64,000 nt of DNA from Rossellomorea aquimaris TF-12. Lineage in GTDB: Bacteria > Bacillota > Bacilli > Bacillales > Bacillaceae_B. The position numbers and the translations under genes are program-made. Shown here in pieces: positions 1 through 11,672 of this stretch. The notes below the pieces were generated by a model that ran no database searches, was not told where the DNA came from, and saw nothing but the letters and a program-made list of their open reading frames with translations. Position 1 is the stretch's first letter. Each line of letters starts with the position of its first letter. Location: positions 1 to 64,000 of the forward strand of contig NZ_LQXM01000022.1 of the NCBI RefSeq assembly GCF_001648555.1, given 5' to 3'.

Positions 1-1
1 G

Positions 2-64
2 AGTGAAATTTCAAATATATTTGCGAAAAATACACTTTATCTAGCGAAATATTCATTTTATTTA
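2..64. repeat. About three degenerate 21-bp tandem repeats
   Basis: Two adjacent 21-bp units (23-43 and 44-64) share 17 of 21 positions and both begin GCGAAA. A more divergent unit at about 2-22 begins GTGAAA. The array touches the window edge and may continue upstream. It lies in AT-rich sequence upstream of lepA and no reading frame is evident. Confidence 0.5.
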
Positions 65-94
65 CGAGCTACCGATTTCTCGACGCAAATCGAC

Positions 95-118
95 AACAGG
101 CGGATGCCTGTTTTATTT
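95..118 (+). terminator. Intrinsic terminator of the gene upstream of the window
   Basis: A 7-bp stem AACAGGC / GCCTGTT with a 4-nt loop is followed by TTATTT. It lies before the lepA promoter, so it most likely ends an upstream transcript that is not in the window. Confidence 0.6.
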
Positions 119-159
119 CCAGCTGTTTTGCTTACAAAGCTGCCCTTTTCTAGTTTACA

Positions 160-188
160 TTGAATATTATATTGTCTACTGCTATAAT
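160..188 (+). promoter_or_regulatory. Sigma-A-type promoter of lepA
   Basis: The boxes are TTGAAT (160-165) and a perfect TATAAT (183-188), 17 bp apart. They lie 46 nt before the lepA start codon, downstream of the upstream terminator. Confidence 0.7.
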
Positions 189-233
189 TCAAAATAGTGT
201 ACATGTGTGGAAATAACAGGAGTTGAACATTGA

Positions 234-2069
234 ATGAATCGTGAAGACAAATTAAAAAGACAACAGAAAATTAGAAATTTTTCTATTATTGCTCATATAG
301 ATCATGGGAAATCAACCCTAGCTGACCGTATCTTAGAAAAGACAAAAGCACTTACGGCACGAGAAATGAAAGAGCAATTGCTAGATTCTATGGATTTAGA
401 AAGAGAACGTGGAATTACAATTAAACTGAATTCAGTGCAATTAAAGTATCAAGCGAAAGATGGAGAAGAGTATATTTTTCATTTAATTGATACACCGGGA
501 CACGTCGATTTTACATACGAAGTATCTCGTAGTTTGGCTGCATGTGAAGGTGCAGTGCTTGTAGTAGATGCTGCTCAAGGTATTGAAGCTCAAACATTGG
601 CGAATGTTTACTTAGCACTTGATAATGATTTGGAAATCCTTCCTGTCATTAACAAAATTGACCTTCCAGCCGCTGACCCAGAACGAGTTCGTCAGGAAGT
701 AGAGGATGTTATTGGTCTTGATGCATCAGATGCAGTATTAGCTTCTGCTAAAGCAGGAATTGGAATTGAAGACATTTTAGAACAGATTGTTGAAAAGGTT
801 CCAGCACCTGTTGGAGACCCTGATGCTCCATTAAAAGCTCTAATCTTTGACTCATTATATGATGCATATAGAGGTGTAGTAGCTTATATTCGCGTGATGG
901 AAGGTTCTGTGAAAGTCGGAGATAAGGTCCGAATGATGGCAACCGGCAAAGAATTTGAAGTAACCGAAATTGGTGTCTTTACCCCAAAACCTACTGGAAT
1001 GAAAGAACTGACAGTAGGAGATGTAGGCTATTTAACAGCAGCTATCAAAAATGTAGGAGACACTCGTGTTGGTGATACCATCACCCTAGCGAAAAATCCA
1101 GCTGAAAAAGCACTGCCTGGTTATCGTCGATTAAATCCGATGGTGTATTGTGGTCTTTACCCAATTGATTCTAATCGCTATAACGATTTACGAGAAGCGT
1201 TAGAAAAATTAGAGTTAAATGATTCTGCCTTACAATATGAGCCAGAGACATCTCAAGCTTTAGGATTTGGTTTCCGTTGTGGTTTCTTAGGACTTCTTCA
1301 CATGGAAATTATCCAGGAGCGTATTGAACGTGAATTTAAGATTGATCTTATTACGACGGCTCCAAGTGTTATCTATCATGTTCAACTTACAGATGGAGAA
1401 GAAGTGAAGGTTGACAACCCGTCAATGATGCCTGATCCTCAAAAAGTTGATTATGTAGAAGAGCCTTACGTTAAAGCAACAATAATGGTTCCGAACGATT
1501 ATGTAGGAGCTGTTATGGAGCTTTGCCAAGGGAAACGTGGTAATTTCATCGATATGCAATATATGGACGACACTCGAGTGAATATTGTATATGAACTTCC
1601 TTTAGCAGAAATTGTGTATGATTTCTTTGATCAGTTAAAGTCGGGAACAAAAGGATATGCATCCTTTGATTATGAACTGATTGGATACAAGGAATCTAAA
1701 CTTGTGAAGATGGATATCTTGTTAAATGCAGAAAATGTAGATGCATTAAGTTTCATCGTTCACCGTGATTTTGCCTACGAACGCGGGAAGATTATTGTTG
1801 AGAAGTTAAAGGATCTGATTCCAAGACAACATTTTGAAGTGCCTATTCAAGCGGCTATTGGCCAAAAAATTGTTGCCCGTTCAACAATTAAAGCGATGCG
1901 TAAAAATGTACTTGCAAAGTGTTATGGTGGAGACATTTCCCGTAAGCGTAAACTTCTTGAAAAACAAAAAGAAGGTAAAAAGCGTATGAAATCTGTTGGT
2001 TCCGTAGAGGTTCCACAAGAAGCGTTCATGGCTGTTTTAAAAATGGACGACACTGATTCAAAAAAATAA
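234..2069 (+). CDS. lepA: Elongation factor 4 (LepA), ribosome-associated GTPase
   Basis: A translational GTPase that acts on the ribosome and remodels or back-translocates stalled ribosomes; cytosolic or membrane-associated. Visible G motifs are AHIDHGKST (residues 20-28), DTPGH (86-90) and NKID (140-143). The LepA-specific basic C-terminal domain follows ([20 protein letters not shown] near residue 560). The length of 611 aa is normal for the family. ATG 234 follows AACAGGAG at a suitable distance; the nearby TTG codons are out of frame. The gene has its own promoter and is followed by a terminator-like structure before hemW, the usual Bacillus neighbour. Identity is near certain by close similarity to B. 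subtilis LepA as remembered. Confidence 0.97.
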   Translation: MNREDKLKRQQKIRNFSIIAHIDHGKSTLADRILEKTKALTAREMKEQLLDSMDLERERGITIKLNSVQLKYQAKDGEEYIFHLIDTPGHVDFTYEVSRSLAACEGAVLVVDAAQGIEAQTLANVYLALDNDLEILPVINKIDLPAADPERVRQEVEDVIGLDASDAVLASAKAGIGIEDILEQIVEKVPAPVGDPDAPLKALIFDSLYDAYRGVVAYIRVMEGSVKVGDKVRMMATGKEFEVTEIGVFTPKPTGMKELTVGDVGYLTAAIKNVGDTRVGDTITLAKNPAEKALPGYRRLNPMVYCGLYPIDSNRYNDLREALEKLELNDSALQYEPETSQALGFGFRCGFLGLLHMEIIQERIEREFKIDLITTAPSVIYHVQLTDGEEVKVDNPSMMPDPQKVDYVEEPYVKATIMVPNDYVGAVMELCQGKRGNFIDMQYMDDTRVNIVYELPLAEIVYDFFDQLKSGTKGYASFDYELIGYKESKLVKMDILLNAENVDALSFIVHRDFAYERGKIIVEKLKDLIPRQHFEVPIQAAIGQKIVARSTIKAMRKNVLAKCYGGDISRKRKLLEKQKEGKKRMKSVGSVEVPQEAFMAVLKMDDTDSKK

Positions 2070-2082
2070 TTTTGATCTGGAT

Positions 2083-2135
2083 AAAGGGGGGGAAGAGGCT
2101 TGTATCAACAAGCGCTACTTTACCCCCTTTTCTCT
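2083..2135 (+). terminator. Two-tier hairpin with T-run between lepA and hemW
   Basis: An outer stem AAAGGGGG (2083-2090) / CCCCCTTT (2123-2130) encloses an inner hairpin GCTTGT-ATCA-ACAAGC (2098-2113), followed by T-rich sequence. It could end lepA transcripts or attenuate readthrough into hemW, which starts only 33 nt downstream. Confidence 0.5.
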
Positions 2136-2162
2136 ATGATTGACACTAAAGGATGGATACAA

Positions 2163-3299
2163 TTGGTAAAATCAGCGTATATTCATATACCATTCTGTGA
2201 ACATATCTGTCACTATTGTGATTTCAATAAGTTCTTTTTAGAAGGTCAGCCAGTTGATGAGTATATAACTCGCCTGGGTGAAGAAATGAAAATGAGAGTA
2301 AGAAATCAAGCCTCTGAACAATTAGAAACTATTTTTGTTGGAGGAGGAACACCTACTGCTTTAAACGCTAATCAGCTTGATAAACTCTGTACGGAAATCA
2401 ACACTCACCTTCCTTTTGAAACGGGAGAGTTTACATTTGAAGCTAACCCAGGAGACCTTTCTGAAGACAAGCTTCGTGTATTGAAAGATCACGGGGTGAA
2501 TCGATTAAGTTTTGGGGTACAGTCTTTCAATAATGACCTTCTTAAGGGAATTGGAAGAACTCATAAAAGTGAAGATGTTTATTCATCAATAGAAGCGGCT
2601 CAAAAGGTAGGATTCACAAACATTAGTATCGATTTAATATATAGCTTACCGAAACAAACAGAGGAAGATTTTCAAGATACCTTAAGAAAAGCCCTTGACC
2701 TTAATCTTCCCCATTATTCAGCTTATTCTCTTATTGTAGAACCTAAAACGGTCTTCTATAACTTGATGAGAAAAGGGAATCTTCCACTTCCTTCTCAGGA
2801 GCAAGAAGCAAACATGTATGAAATCTTGATTGATACAATGGAGGAGTATGGGCTGAATCAATATGAAATTAGTAATTTTGCCAAAAAAGGATATGAAAGT
2901 AAGCATAACCTCGTTTATTGGGATAATGATGAATATTATGGTTTAGGAGCAGGGGCTCACGGATATATAAACGGAGTACGCTATTCAAACTATGGACCCT
3001 TGAAAAAATATATGGAACCTATTCAACAGGGAAAGGCACCTACGATTCAGGAACATCATGTGACCAAAGGGGAAATGATGGAAGAGGAAATGTTCTTAGG
3101 TTTGCGAAAGGTAGATGGAGTTAATAAAGCTGTGTTTGAAAGAAAATTTGGATGCTCAATTGAATCTGTATTCCAATCGTCTATAGAAAAAATGAAGGAT
3201 AGAAACTTAATCACTGTATCGGAAAATAGCATTTGCTTAACCAAACAAGGTCGCTTTTTAGGTAATGAAGTATTTCAATCTTTTTTGGGTGTAATCTAA
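2163..3299 (+). CDS. hemW: HemW, radical SAM heme chaperone (formerly HemN-like)
   Basis: A radical SAM protein of the HemW family, thought to deliver heme to respiratory enzymes rather than act as coproporphyrinogen dehydrogenase. With the chosen start the cluster motif is C12-x3-C16-x2-C19 (FCEHICHYCDF), followed by the SAM-binding IFVGGGTPT and the HemN C-terminal domain; 378 aa. TTG 2163 was chosen because it lies 6-10 nt after AAAGGATGG and gives MVKSAYIHIPF, the family N-terminus. The frame is open back to a TTG at 2100, but that would add 21 unrelated residues and sits inside the hairpin. Confidence 0.93.
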   Translation: MVKSAYIHIPFCEHICHYCDFNKFFLEGQPVDEYITRLGEEMKMRVRNQASEQLETIFVGGGTPTALNANQLDKLCTEINTHLPFETGEFTFEANPGDLSEDKLRVLKDHGVNRLSFGVQSFNNDLLKGIGRTHKSEDVYSSIEAAQKVGFTNISIDLIYSLPKQTEEDFQDTLRKALDLNLPHYSAYSLIVEPKTVFYNLMRKGNLPLPSQEQEANMYEILIDTMEEYGLNQYEISNFAKKGYESKHNLVYWDNDEYYGLGAGAHGYINGVRYSNYGPLKKYMEPIQQGKAPTIQEHHVTKGEMMEEEMFLGLRKVDGVNKAVFERKFGCSIESVFQSSIEKMKDRNLITVSENSICLTKQGRFLGNEVFQSFLGVI

Positions 3300-3303
3300 T
3301 ATA

Positions 3304-3330
3304 TTGACATCCCTTTTCTGATTTGATAAT
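3304..3330 (+). promoter_or_regulatory. Promoter of the hrcA heat-shock operon
   Basis: A perfect TTGACA (3304-3309) is followed by GATAAT (3325-3330) at a short 15-bp spacing, or by TAATTT (3327-3332) at 17 bp. CIRCE lies directly downstream, the usual arrangement for vegetative heat-shock promoters of class I. Confidence 0.6.
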
Positions 3331-3343
3331 TTATTAATTAGAT

Positions 3344-3370
3344 TTAGCACTCATCTTGAGAGAGTGCTAA
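3344..3370 (+). promoter_or_regulatory. CIRCE operator (HrcA-binding site)
   Basis: A perfect inverted repeat TTAGCACTC - 9 nt - GAGTGCTAA, identical to the CIRCE consensus. It ends 12 nt before the hrcA ATG, so HrcA should autoregulate the whole operon. Confidence 0.96.
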
Positions 3371-3382
3371 CAGGGGTGATGA

Positions 3383-4420
3383 ATGTTGTTAACAGATCGA
3401 CAACTTCTAATTCTTCAAGTGATTATTGATGATTTTATTCTTTCCGCTCAACCAGTTGGATCCAGGAGCTTGTCTAAAAAGGACGAGATTTCTTTCAGTT
3501 CAGCTACCATTCGTAATGAAATGGCGGATTTAGAGGATTTAGGTTTTATCGAAAAAACACATACATCTTCAGGACGTGTTCCTTCTGAAAAAGGTTATCG
3601 TTATTATGTGGATCACTTACTTTCTCCTCAACAATTAAACAAGAACGAGGTTCATGCATTACGTTCTATTTTTAATGACAGGATTTACGAATTAGAGAAA
3701 GTGGTTCAAAAATCAGCGAAAATTCTTTCTGAATTGACAAATTACACAACAATTCTATTAGGGCCTGATTTGAAGGAAAATAGATTGAAGAAGATTCAAC
3801 TCATTCCTCTAAATAAAGACACAGCCATTGCCATTATCGTTACGGATAACGGACATGTTGAGAATAAATTATTTCAAATTCCTCCGACGATGGATGCTCT
3901 TGAGCTTGAGAAATTAGTGCATATTTTAAACGATCGTTTGTCAGGAGTTCCAATTAGTGAACTAAATGATAAGATCTTCAAGGAAGTCGCTCTGGTACTT
4001 AAAGAGCACATCCAGAATTATGATTTTATCCTACACTCGATCACAGATTCTCTTAATCCATCGGGTACAGATAAGCTGTTCTTTGGGGGCAAGACTAATA
4101 TGCTGAATCAGCCTGAGTTTCATGATGTTCATAAAGTACGCATGTTACTGGAAATGATTGATCAAGAAGAGAGTCTTTATCATTTGATTCGTCCATCCTC
4201 ATCAGGAGTGAATATTAAAATTGGGAAAGAAAATAATCATCTTGCAATGGAGAATTGCAGTCTCATAACCGCTACTTATTCTATTGGTAAAGAGCAATTA
4301 GGTTCTATTGCGATTATCGGACCTACTCGGATGGAGTATTCCCGTGTCGTAAGCTTACTTAATTTCTTCTCAAACGATATGTCGAAGGTTCTTACGAAAC
4401 TGTATCAAAGTGAAGATTAG
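3383..4420 (+). CDS. hrcA: Heat-inducible transcription repressor HrcA
   Basis: The repressor of class I heat-shock genes; it binds CIRCE and its activity depends on GroEL. The N-terminal winged helix (about residues 1-75, including [20 protein letters not shown]) is followed by the GAF-like HrcA domain; 345 aa, the family norm. ATG 3383 follows AGGGGTGATG. It is the first gene of hrcA-grpE-dnaK-dnaJ, and the perfect CIRCE just upstream shows autoregulation. Confidence 0.97.
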   Translation: MLLTDRQLLILQVIIDDFILSAQPVGSRSLSKKDEISFSSATIRNEMADLEDLGFIEKTHTSSGRVPSEKGYRYYVDHLLSPQQLNKNEVHALRSIFNDRIYELEKVVQKSAKILSELTNYTTILLGPDLKENRLKKIQLIPLNKDTAIAIIVTDNGHVENKLFQIPPTMDALELEKLVHILNDRLSGVPISELNDKIFKEVALVLKEHIQNYDFILHSITDSLNPSGTDKLFFGGKTNMLNQPEFHDVHKVRMLLEMIDQEESLYHLIRPSSSGVNIKIGKENNHLAMENCSLITATYSIGKEQLGSIAIIGPTRMEYSRVVSLLNFFSNDMSKVLTKLYQSED

Positions 4421-4542
4421 TGGACATATTGTATAAAGGTAAAATAGACCTGGAAATCTCATCTATGAGCTGATTTCTGGTGTCAGAGTTCGACTGTCAT
4501 GTAATGTTTAGTATGGATGATTTTTATAAGGAGGTGAATGTT

Positions 4543-5121
4543 ATGTCTGAAGAAACAAAGCAAGCACAACAAGAGACAGAAGAAGCAAAGAAAGATAACA
4601 ACGAGCAAGAGGTTGTTGAAGAAGTATTTGCTGAAGAACCTCAAGTAGAGGAAGCGACAGAAGAACATGAATCAGATGAGCTTTCACAACTTCAAGAAAA
4701 GCTGAATGAATCTGAAAATCGTTATCTTCGATTAAGAGCCGATTTCGATAACTATCGCCGTCGTGTGAATGTTGAGAACGAAGCGAAGGAAAAATATCGT
4801 GCTCAAGGTCTTATTACTGAACTTTTGCCAGCACTTGATAATTTCGAGCGTGCTTTAAATATAGAAGCTGAGAACGATCAAACGAAAACGTTGCTTCAAG
4901 GAATGGAAATGGTTCACCGCAGTATCACTGAAGCCCTAAAAAAAGAGGGCGTCGAAGCAATTGAAGCCGTAGGTCAACAATTTGACCCTCATTTGCATCA
5001 GGCAGTGATGCAAACGGAAGATGAAAATTTTGAAAGCAACGTCGTAGTTGAAGAATTTCAAAAAGGATTCAAACTCAAGGACAGAGTTATTCGTCCATCA
5101 ATGGTAAAGGTAAATCAATAA
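4543..5121 (+). CDS. grpE: GrpE, nucleotide exchange factor of DnaK
   Basis: Drives ADP release from DnaK. The protein has an acidic, Gln/Glu-rich N-terminus (1-55), a long coiled coil (about 55-110, [25 protein letters not shown]) and the beta-wing domain ending in [10 protein letters not shown]; 192 aa. ATG 4543 was chosen because it follows a strong AAGGAGGTG (4529-4537). The open frame extends 21 codons upstream without a ribosome site. It lies 122 nt after hrcA and 37 nt before dnaK, within the CIRCE-controlled operon. Confidence 0.95.
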   Translation: MSEETKQAQQETEEAKKDNNEQEVVEEVFAEEPQVEEATEEHESDELSQLQEKLNESENRYLRLRADFDNYRRRVNVENEAKEKYRAQGLITELLPALDNFERALNIEAENDQTKTLLQGMEMVHRSITEALKKEGVEAIEAVGQQFDPHLHQAVMQTEDENFESNVVVEEFQKGFKLKDRVIRPSMVKVNQ

Positions 5122-5125
5122 ATAA

Positions 5126-6988
<1,863 letters not shown>

Positions 6989-7031
6989 TAGGTAAGGAAC
7001 AGGCTCTGATAATGTTGCAATTGATTTTAGT

Positions 7032-7060
7032 GTGAGGGAATCTATAAAGATTCTCCTCAC
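7032..7060 (+). other. Stable hairpin downstream of dnaK, no T-run
   Basis: A 12-bp stem with one bulge: GTGAGG+GAATCT (7032-7043) pairs with AGATTC+CCTCAC (7048-7060). It lacks a T-run, so it is unlikely to be a terminator. An RNA processing or stability element after dnaK is a possible role. Confidence 0.45.
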
Positions 7061-7090
7061 TGATTTATACTTCACGTTACAGAGCAAAGT

Positions 7091-7130
7091 AAAAAGTCAA
7101 AGTCAGGGCGGTTCTTGGCTTTGACTTTTT
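7091..7130 (+). terminator. Terminator between dnaK and dnaJ
   Basis: The stem AAAAAGTCAAAG (7091-7102) / CTTTGACTTTTT (7119-7130) has a 16-nt loop and ends in a T-run. It should stop or attenuate transcription between dnaK and dnaJ. Confidence 0.75.
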
Positions 7131-7193
7131 CTATGAATGGACCTATTGAAATGGATAGGAATATCAGAGGGAAAATCCAAATCTCGGTTTTTA

Positions 7194-7223
7194 TTGATAT
7201 TCCATCATATACAATGTTAAAAT
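7194..7223 (+). promoter_or_regulatory. Second, internal promoter of dnaJ
   Basis: TTGATA (7194-7199) and TAAAAT (7218-7223) are 18 bp apart and lie 36 nt before dnaJ, after the terminator. It would allow dnaJ-prmA-rsmE-mtaB expression independent of the CIRCE promoter. Confidence 0.5.
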
Positions 7224-7258
7224 AACCTTTATGCAAAGGATTCGGGAGTGGTGTTTTA

Positions 7259-8383
7259 ATGAGTAAACGGGACTATTATGAGGTTCTTGGTGTCGGGAAA
7301 GACGCCTCAAAAGACGAAATGAAAAAAGCATACCGCAAGCTCTCTAAAAAATATCATCCGGATATTAATAAAGAAGCGGATGCTAATGAAAAATTCAAAG
7401 AAATATCAGAAGCGTATGAAGTGTTAAGTGATGATCAGAAACGCGCTCAATATGATCGCTTTGGACATACAGATCCTAACCAGGGATTTGGTGGCGGAGG
7501 AGACTTCGGCGGCGGTTTCGGTGGCTTCGAAGATATCTTTAATACGTTCTTTGGTGGCGGAGGCGGTCGAAGAAGAGACCCTAACGCACCTAGACAAGGA
7601 GCGGACCTCCAGTACACAATGTCCTTGACTTTTGAGGAAGCGGTTTTTGGTAAAGATACAGAAATCGAAATTCCTAAAGAAGAAGAATGTGATACATGTC
7701 ATGGATCTGGAGCAAAACCAGGAACAAAGGTTGATACATGTTCACATTGTAAAGGAGCAGGTCAATTAAACGTTGAGCAAAACACTCCTTTTGGACGCAT
7801 TGTAAACAGACGAGTGTGTCATTATTGTAATGGTACAGGAAAACAGATTAAAGAGAAATGTACGACATGTGGTGGAGCAGGTAAAGTGCAAAAACGCCGC
7901 AAAATTAATATAAAGATTCCAGCTGGAATTGATGATGGTCAGCAACTTCGTGTGACAGGTCAAGGAGAACCGGGTATTAATGGTGGTCCTTCAGGTGACT
8001 TGTATGTTGTGTTCCATGTTCGCTCTCATGAGTTTTTCGAGCGTAATGGGGATGATATTTACTGTGAAATGCCAGTTACATTTGCACAAGCTGCTTTAGG
8101 TGATGAAATCGAAGTACCTACTCTACATGGTAAAGTCAAGCTGAAAGTTCCAGCTGGCACACAAACAGGTACGAAATTTAGACTTAAAGGTAAAGGTGTT
8201 CCAAATGTACGTGGATATGGTACAGGAGATCAGCATGTACAAATGAAGGTAGTAACTCCTTCAAAACTAACTGAAAAGCAAAAGCAGCTACTACGAGAAT
8301 TTGCTGATATTAGTGGGCAAATTCCAGATGAACAACATGAAAGCTTTTTTGATAAAGTAAAAAAAGCCTTTAAAGGCGAATAA
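7259..8383 (+). CDS. dnaJ: Chaperone DnaJ (Hsp40)
   Basis: Co-chaperone that stimulates the DnaK ATPase. J-domain with the HPD triad at 33-35, a Gly/Phe-rich linker (about 75-105, [14 protein letters not shown]), four CxxCxGxG zinc motifs ([32 protein letters not shown]) and the C-terminal substrate-binding domain; 374 aa, full length. It is separated from dnaK by 270 nt holding a terminator and its own promoter, and is followed 24 nt later by prmA. Confidence 0.97.
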   Translation: MSKRDYYEVLGVGKDASKDEMKKAYRKLSKKYHPDINKEADANEKFKEISEAYEVLSDDQKRAQYDRFGHTDPNQGFGGGGDFGGGFGGFEDIFNTFFGGGGGRRRDPNAPRQGADLQYTMSLTFEEAVFGKDTEIEIPKEEECDTCHGSGAKPGTKVDTCSHCKGAGQLNVEQNTPFGRIVNRRVCHYCNGTGKQIKEKCTTCGGAGKVQKRRKINIKIPAGIDDGQQLRVTGQGEPGINGGPSGDLYVVFHVRSHEFFERNGDDIYCEMPVTFAQAALGDEIEVPTLHGKVKLKVPAGTQTGTKFRLKGKGVPNVRGYGTGDQHVQMKVVTPSKLTEKQKQLLREFADISGQIPDEQHESFFDKVKKAFKGE

Positions 8384-8407
8384 CTCAGAATGGAGTTGGT
8401 AGGATAA

Positions 8408-9349
8408 ATGAAATGGTCAGAAATCAGTATTCTAACTACGAATGAAGCGATTGAACCGATTTCAAACATTCTTCATGAATCAGGAGCTAGCGGAGTGGTT
8501 ATTGAAGACCCTTTTGATTTAATTAAAGAAAGAGAAGATATGTTTGGAGAAATCTACCAACTCAATCCTGATGATTATCCAATTGAAGGTGTATTAGTAA
8601 AAGCTTACTTACCTGTTAATAGTTTTTTAGGTGAAACAGTGGAAGAGATCAAGCAAGGAATAACAAACCTTGTTACCTATGATATTGATATAGGAGAAAA
8701 TAAAGTAGAGATCTCAGAAGTGAATGAAGAGGAATGGGCAACAGCTTGGAAGAAATACTACCATCCTGTAAAAATTTCTGATAAATTCACCATTGTTCCT
8801 ACTTGGGAAGACTATACCCCGGTTCATAGTGATGAATTGATCATTGAGCTTGATCCTGGTATGGCGTTTGGTACAGGTACTCATCCTACAACGGTTATGT
8901 GTATCCAGGCCTTAGAGCGTATCGTACGGGAGCAGAACACGGTAATTGATGTAGGAACGGGTTCAGGGGTTCTCTCGATTGCCTCTGCTTTGTTAAAGGC
9001 GAGTAAAGTGGATGCATATGATTTGGATGAAGTTGCCGTCCGATCAGCTAGGTTAAATGTAAAGCTGAATAAAGTGCAGCAAGTAGTAACTGTTGAAGAA
9101 AATAATCTGCTTAATGGCATTAGTGAACCGGCAGATGTTATTGTGGCAAATATTTTAGCTGAAATTATTTTACGTTTTACTGAAGATGCCTATAACCTTG
9201 TGAAACCAGGGGGCTATTTTATTACATCTGGAATCATTCAGCCTAAAAAACAAGAGGTACGAGATTCCCTGGAGAATGCTGGCTTTATCATTGAAGAGGT
9301 TATGGTAATGGAAGACTGGGTTGCCATTATCGCTAAAAAACCTTTATAG
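8408..9349 (+). CDS. prmA: Ribosomal protein L11 methyltransferase PrmA
   Basis: SAM-dependent methyltransferase that trimethylates ribosomal protein L11. An N-terminal L11-recognition domain ([20 protein letters not shown]) precedes the Rossmann domain with [14 protein letters not shown], the SAM motif [10 protein letters not shown] and the catalytic-loop VANILAE; 313 aa, typical. It lies 24 nt after dnaJ and 31 nt before rsmE, as in other Bacillus. Confidence 0.95.
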   Translation: MKWSEISILTTNEAIEPISNILHESGASGVVIEDPFDLIKEREDMFGEIYQLNPDDYPIEGVLVKAYLPVNSFLGETVEEIKQGITNLVTYDIDIGENKVEISEVNEEEWATAWKKYYHPVKISDKFTIVPTWEDYTPVHSDELIIELDPGMAFGTGTHPTTVMCIQALERIVREQNTVIDVGTGSGVLSIASALLKASKVDAYDLDEVAVRSARLNVKLNKVQQVVTVEENNLLNGISEPADVIVANILAEIILRFTEDAYNLVKPGGYFITSGIIQPKKQEVRDSLENAGFIIEEVMVMEDWVAIIAKKPL

Positions 9350-9380
9350 GACCCTAATAGAAGACGTGGAGTGAGACTGA

Positions 9381-10133
9381 ATGCAAAGATATTTTATAGA
9401 TGAAGCTTACAATGAGGAACTTCCTATCTATCTTACTGGTGAAGACTATCATCACATTGTTCGTGTAATGAGAATGAAGGAAGATGATCACATTTTCGTC
9501 GTATTTAATGATCAAGCATCAGCCATTTCACGTATTGAAACGATTTCCAGTGACTCCGTTGAAGTATCAATAGTACAATGGGAAACAACAACAGTAGAAT
9601 TACCAATTAAAGTAACCATTGCGAGCGGCCTGCCGAAAGGGGATAAATTAGAGTTGATTTTTCAAAAGGGAACGGAGCTCGGGGCAGCTCAATTTATCCC
9701 TTTTAATGCGGATCGCTCAATTGTAAAATGGGATGCGAAAAAAGCTAAAAAAAAGGTTGAACGTTGGGAAAAGATTGTGAAAGAGGCTGCTGAACAGTCT
9801 CATAGACTTTTGATTCCCCAAGTGCTTTCACCTGTTTCTCTGAAAGAATTACTAAAGCTAGGTCAAGAGTTTGATTATAAACTCGTTGCATATGAAGAAG
9901 AAGCTAGAGCAGGAGAAAAAGGCAATCTTTCTACAACACTAACGAGCATTAAAGAAGGACAAAGTGTTCTTGTTGTGTTTGGACCAGAAGGTGGATTATC
10001 TGATAAGGAAATACAGCTTTGTAAGGAAGAAGGCTTTTTGACATGTGGATTAGGCCCTAGAATACTGCGTACAGAGACGGCTCCTTTGTACGTCCTTTCT
10101 GCCATTAGCTATCAATTAGAATTAATGAGGTGA
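9381..10133 (+). CDS. rsmE: 16S rRNA m3U1498 methyltransferase RsmE
   Basis: A SPOUT-fold methyltransferase that modifies U1498 of 16S rRNA at N3. An N-terminal PUA-like part (MQRYFIDEAYNEELPIYLTGEDYHH begins it) is followed by the knotted domain with VFGPEGGLSDKE and the C-terminal ILRTETAPLYVLSAISYQ; 250 aa. Its stop codon lies 5 nt before the ATG of mtaB, and the mtaB ribosome site is inside its last codons, suggesting translational coupling. Confidence 0.94.
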   Translation: MQRYFIDEAYNEELPIYLTGEDYHHIVRVMRMKEDDHIFVVFNDQASAISRIETISSDSVEVSIVQWETTTVELPIKVTIASGLPKGDKLELIFQKGTELGAAQFIPFNADRSIVKWDAKKAKKKVERWEKIVKEAAEQSHRLLIPQVLSPVSLKELLKLGQEFDYKLVAYEEEARAGEKGNLSTTLTSIKEGQSVLVVFGPEGGLSDKEIQLCKEEGFLTCGLGPRILRTETAPLYVLSAISYQLELMR

Positions 10134-10138
10134 TTGTA

Positions 10139-11482
10139 ATGCCATCAGTAGCGTTTCACACTTTAGGGTGTAAAGTGAACCACTACGAAACCGAAGCCAT
10201 TTGGCAATTGTTTAAAGAAGAAGGATATGAACGTGTTGAATACGATTCGATTGCAGATGTTTATGTCATCAATACTTGTACAGTAACTAATACTGGAGAT
10301 AAAAAAAGTAGACAAGTAATCCGTCGGGCAATTAGAAAGAATCCGGACGGAGTCATTTGTGTTACAGGTTGTTATGCTCAAACATCTCCTGCTGAAATCA
10401 TGGCGATTCCTGGAGTAGACGTAGTAGTTGGTACACAAGACCGAAGAAAAATGCTTACCTATATAGAAGAATATAAAAAAGAACGACAGCCTATTAATGG
10501 CGTAACAAATATTATGAAAAATCGTGTATACGAAGAATTAGATGTTCCGGCCTTTACGGATCGAACACGTGCATCTTTAAAGATTCAAGAAGGGTGTAAT
10601 AATTTCTGTACATTTTGTATCATCCCTTGGGCGCGTGGTCTGATGAGATCTCGTGATCCTGAAGAAGTCATTCACCAGGCCCAACAGCTTGTTGATGCTG
10701 GATATAAAGAAATTGTCCTTACGGGTATCCATACAGGTGGATACGGAGAAGACATGAAGGATTATAACCTTGCCATGCTTCTTAAAGATCTTGAACAGAA
10801 GGTGAAGGGTCTTAAGCGAATTCGAATATCATCCATTGAAGCCAGTCAATTAACAGATGAAGTCATTGAAGTAATAGACCAATCGAACATTGTTGTTAGA
10901 CATCTTCATGTACCTTTGCAATCAGGATCTAATACGGTTCTTAAAAGAATGCGTAGAAAATACACGATGGAGTTCTTTGCTGAACGACTAGACAAGCTCA
11001 AGAAGGCTTTACCCGGTCTTGCTGTTACTTCTGATGTTATCGTTGGTTTTCCAGGTGAAACAGAAGAAGAGTTTATGGAAACCTATAACTTCATAAACGA
11101 GCACAAATTTTCTGAGCTTCACGTATTCCCATACTCAAAGCGCACCGGTACTCCGGCAGCGCGTATGGATGACCAGGTTGATGAAGAGGTTAAGAATGAA
11201 CGAGTGCATCGTTTAATTGGACTTTCAAATCAACTGGCAAAAGAATATGCTTCTCATTTTGAAAATGAAGTATTAGAGGTTATTCCAGAAGAACCTTACG
11301 GAGATGATCTTTATGTCGGGTATACTGACAACTATTTAAAAGTAGTGTTTCCTGCAACGGAAGAAATGGTCGGTCAATTAGTTAGAGTGAAAATTACTAA
11401 AGCCGGTTATCCAATAAATGAAGGACAATTTGTTCGTGTCCTTGAAGATGATTTAGAATCAGAAGAAAAAGCCGCTATCTAA
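10139..11482 (+). CDS. mtaB: tRNA t6A37 methylthiotransferase MtaB
   Basis: A radical SAM enzyme that converts t6A37 to ms2t6A37 in tRNAs reading ANN codons. The N-terminal MTTase domain has cysteines at 11 (HTLGCKVN), in NTCTVTN and in TGCYAQ for the auxiliary cluster. The radical SAM motif CNNFCTFC and a C-terminal TRAM domain follow; 447 aa. ATG 10139 was preferred over GTG 10130 because GAGGTG at 10127-10132 is its ribosome site. It is the last gene of the run from hrcA. Confidence 0.95.
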   Translation: MPSVAFHTLGCKVNHYETEAIWQLFKEEGYERVEYDSIADVYVINTCTVTNTGDKKSRQVIRRAIRKNPDGVICVTGCYAQTSPAEIMAIPGVDVVVGTQDRRKMLTYIEEYKKERQPINGVTNIMKNRVYEELDVPAFTDRTRASLKIQEGCNNFCTFCIIPWARGLMRSRDPEEVIHQAQQLVDAGYKEIVLTGIHTGGYGEDMKDYNLAMLLKDLEQKVKGLKRIRISSIEASQLTDEVIEVIDQSNIVVRHLHVPLQSGSNTVLKRMRRKYTMEFFAERLDKLKKALPGLAVTSDVIVGFPGETEEEFMETYNFINEHKFSELHVFPYSKRTGTPAARMDDQVDEEVKNERVHRLIGLSNQLAKEYASHFENEVLEVIPEEPYGDDLYVGYTDNYLKVVFPATEEMVGQLVRVKITKAGYPINEGQFVRVLEDDLESEEKAAI

Positions 11483-11490
11483 CTCATAGT

Positions 11491-11530
11491 GAGTCACCTC
11501 TTTATACAAAGAGGTGACTCATTTTATTTT
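11491..11530 (+). terminator. Terminator after mtaB
   Basis: A 13-bp perfect stem GAGTCACCTCTTT (11491-11503) / AAAGAGGTGACTC (11508-11520) with a 4-nt loop and ATTTTATTTT tail ends the heat-shock and modification operon. Confidence 0.9.
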
Positions 11531-11657
11531 ACTAGTATACTATTTGTAATCGATTTCTTTTTCTGCTTTCTTCCAAATTATCTATTGATATGTACACAAG
11601 AAGGTTGTAAACTATTATTGTTAACGTATTTGAATTATGCTTTTTTTTATCTAATTA

Positions 11658-11672
11658 ATGCAAACGATTGCA
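11658..11672. promoter_or_regulatory. cre site (CcpA operator) upstream of the alpha-glucosidase
   Basis: ATGCAAACGATTGCA matches the cre consensus WTGNAANCGNWNNCW at every position and is nearly palindromic. Carbon catabolite repression of the downstream glucosidase is the likely function. A LacI-family maltose regulator could also use it. Confidence 0.75.

Noticed and set aside
2100..2162. Extended HemW start at TTG 2100
   Set aside because: It would add 21 residues unlike any HemW N-terminus and lies in a hairpin. TTG 2163 gives the conserved start.
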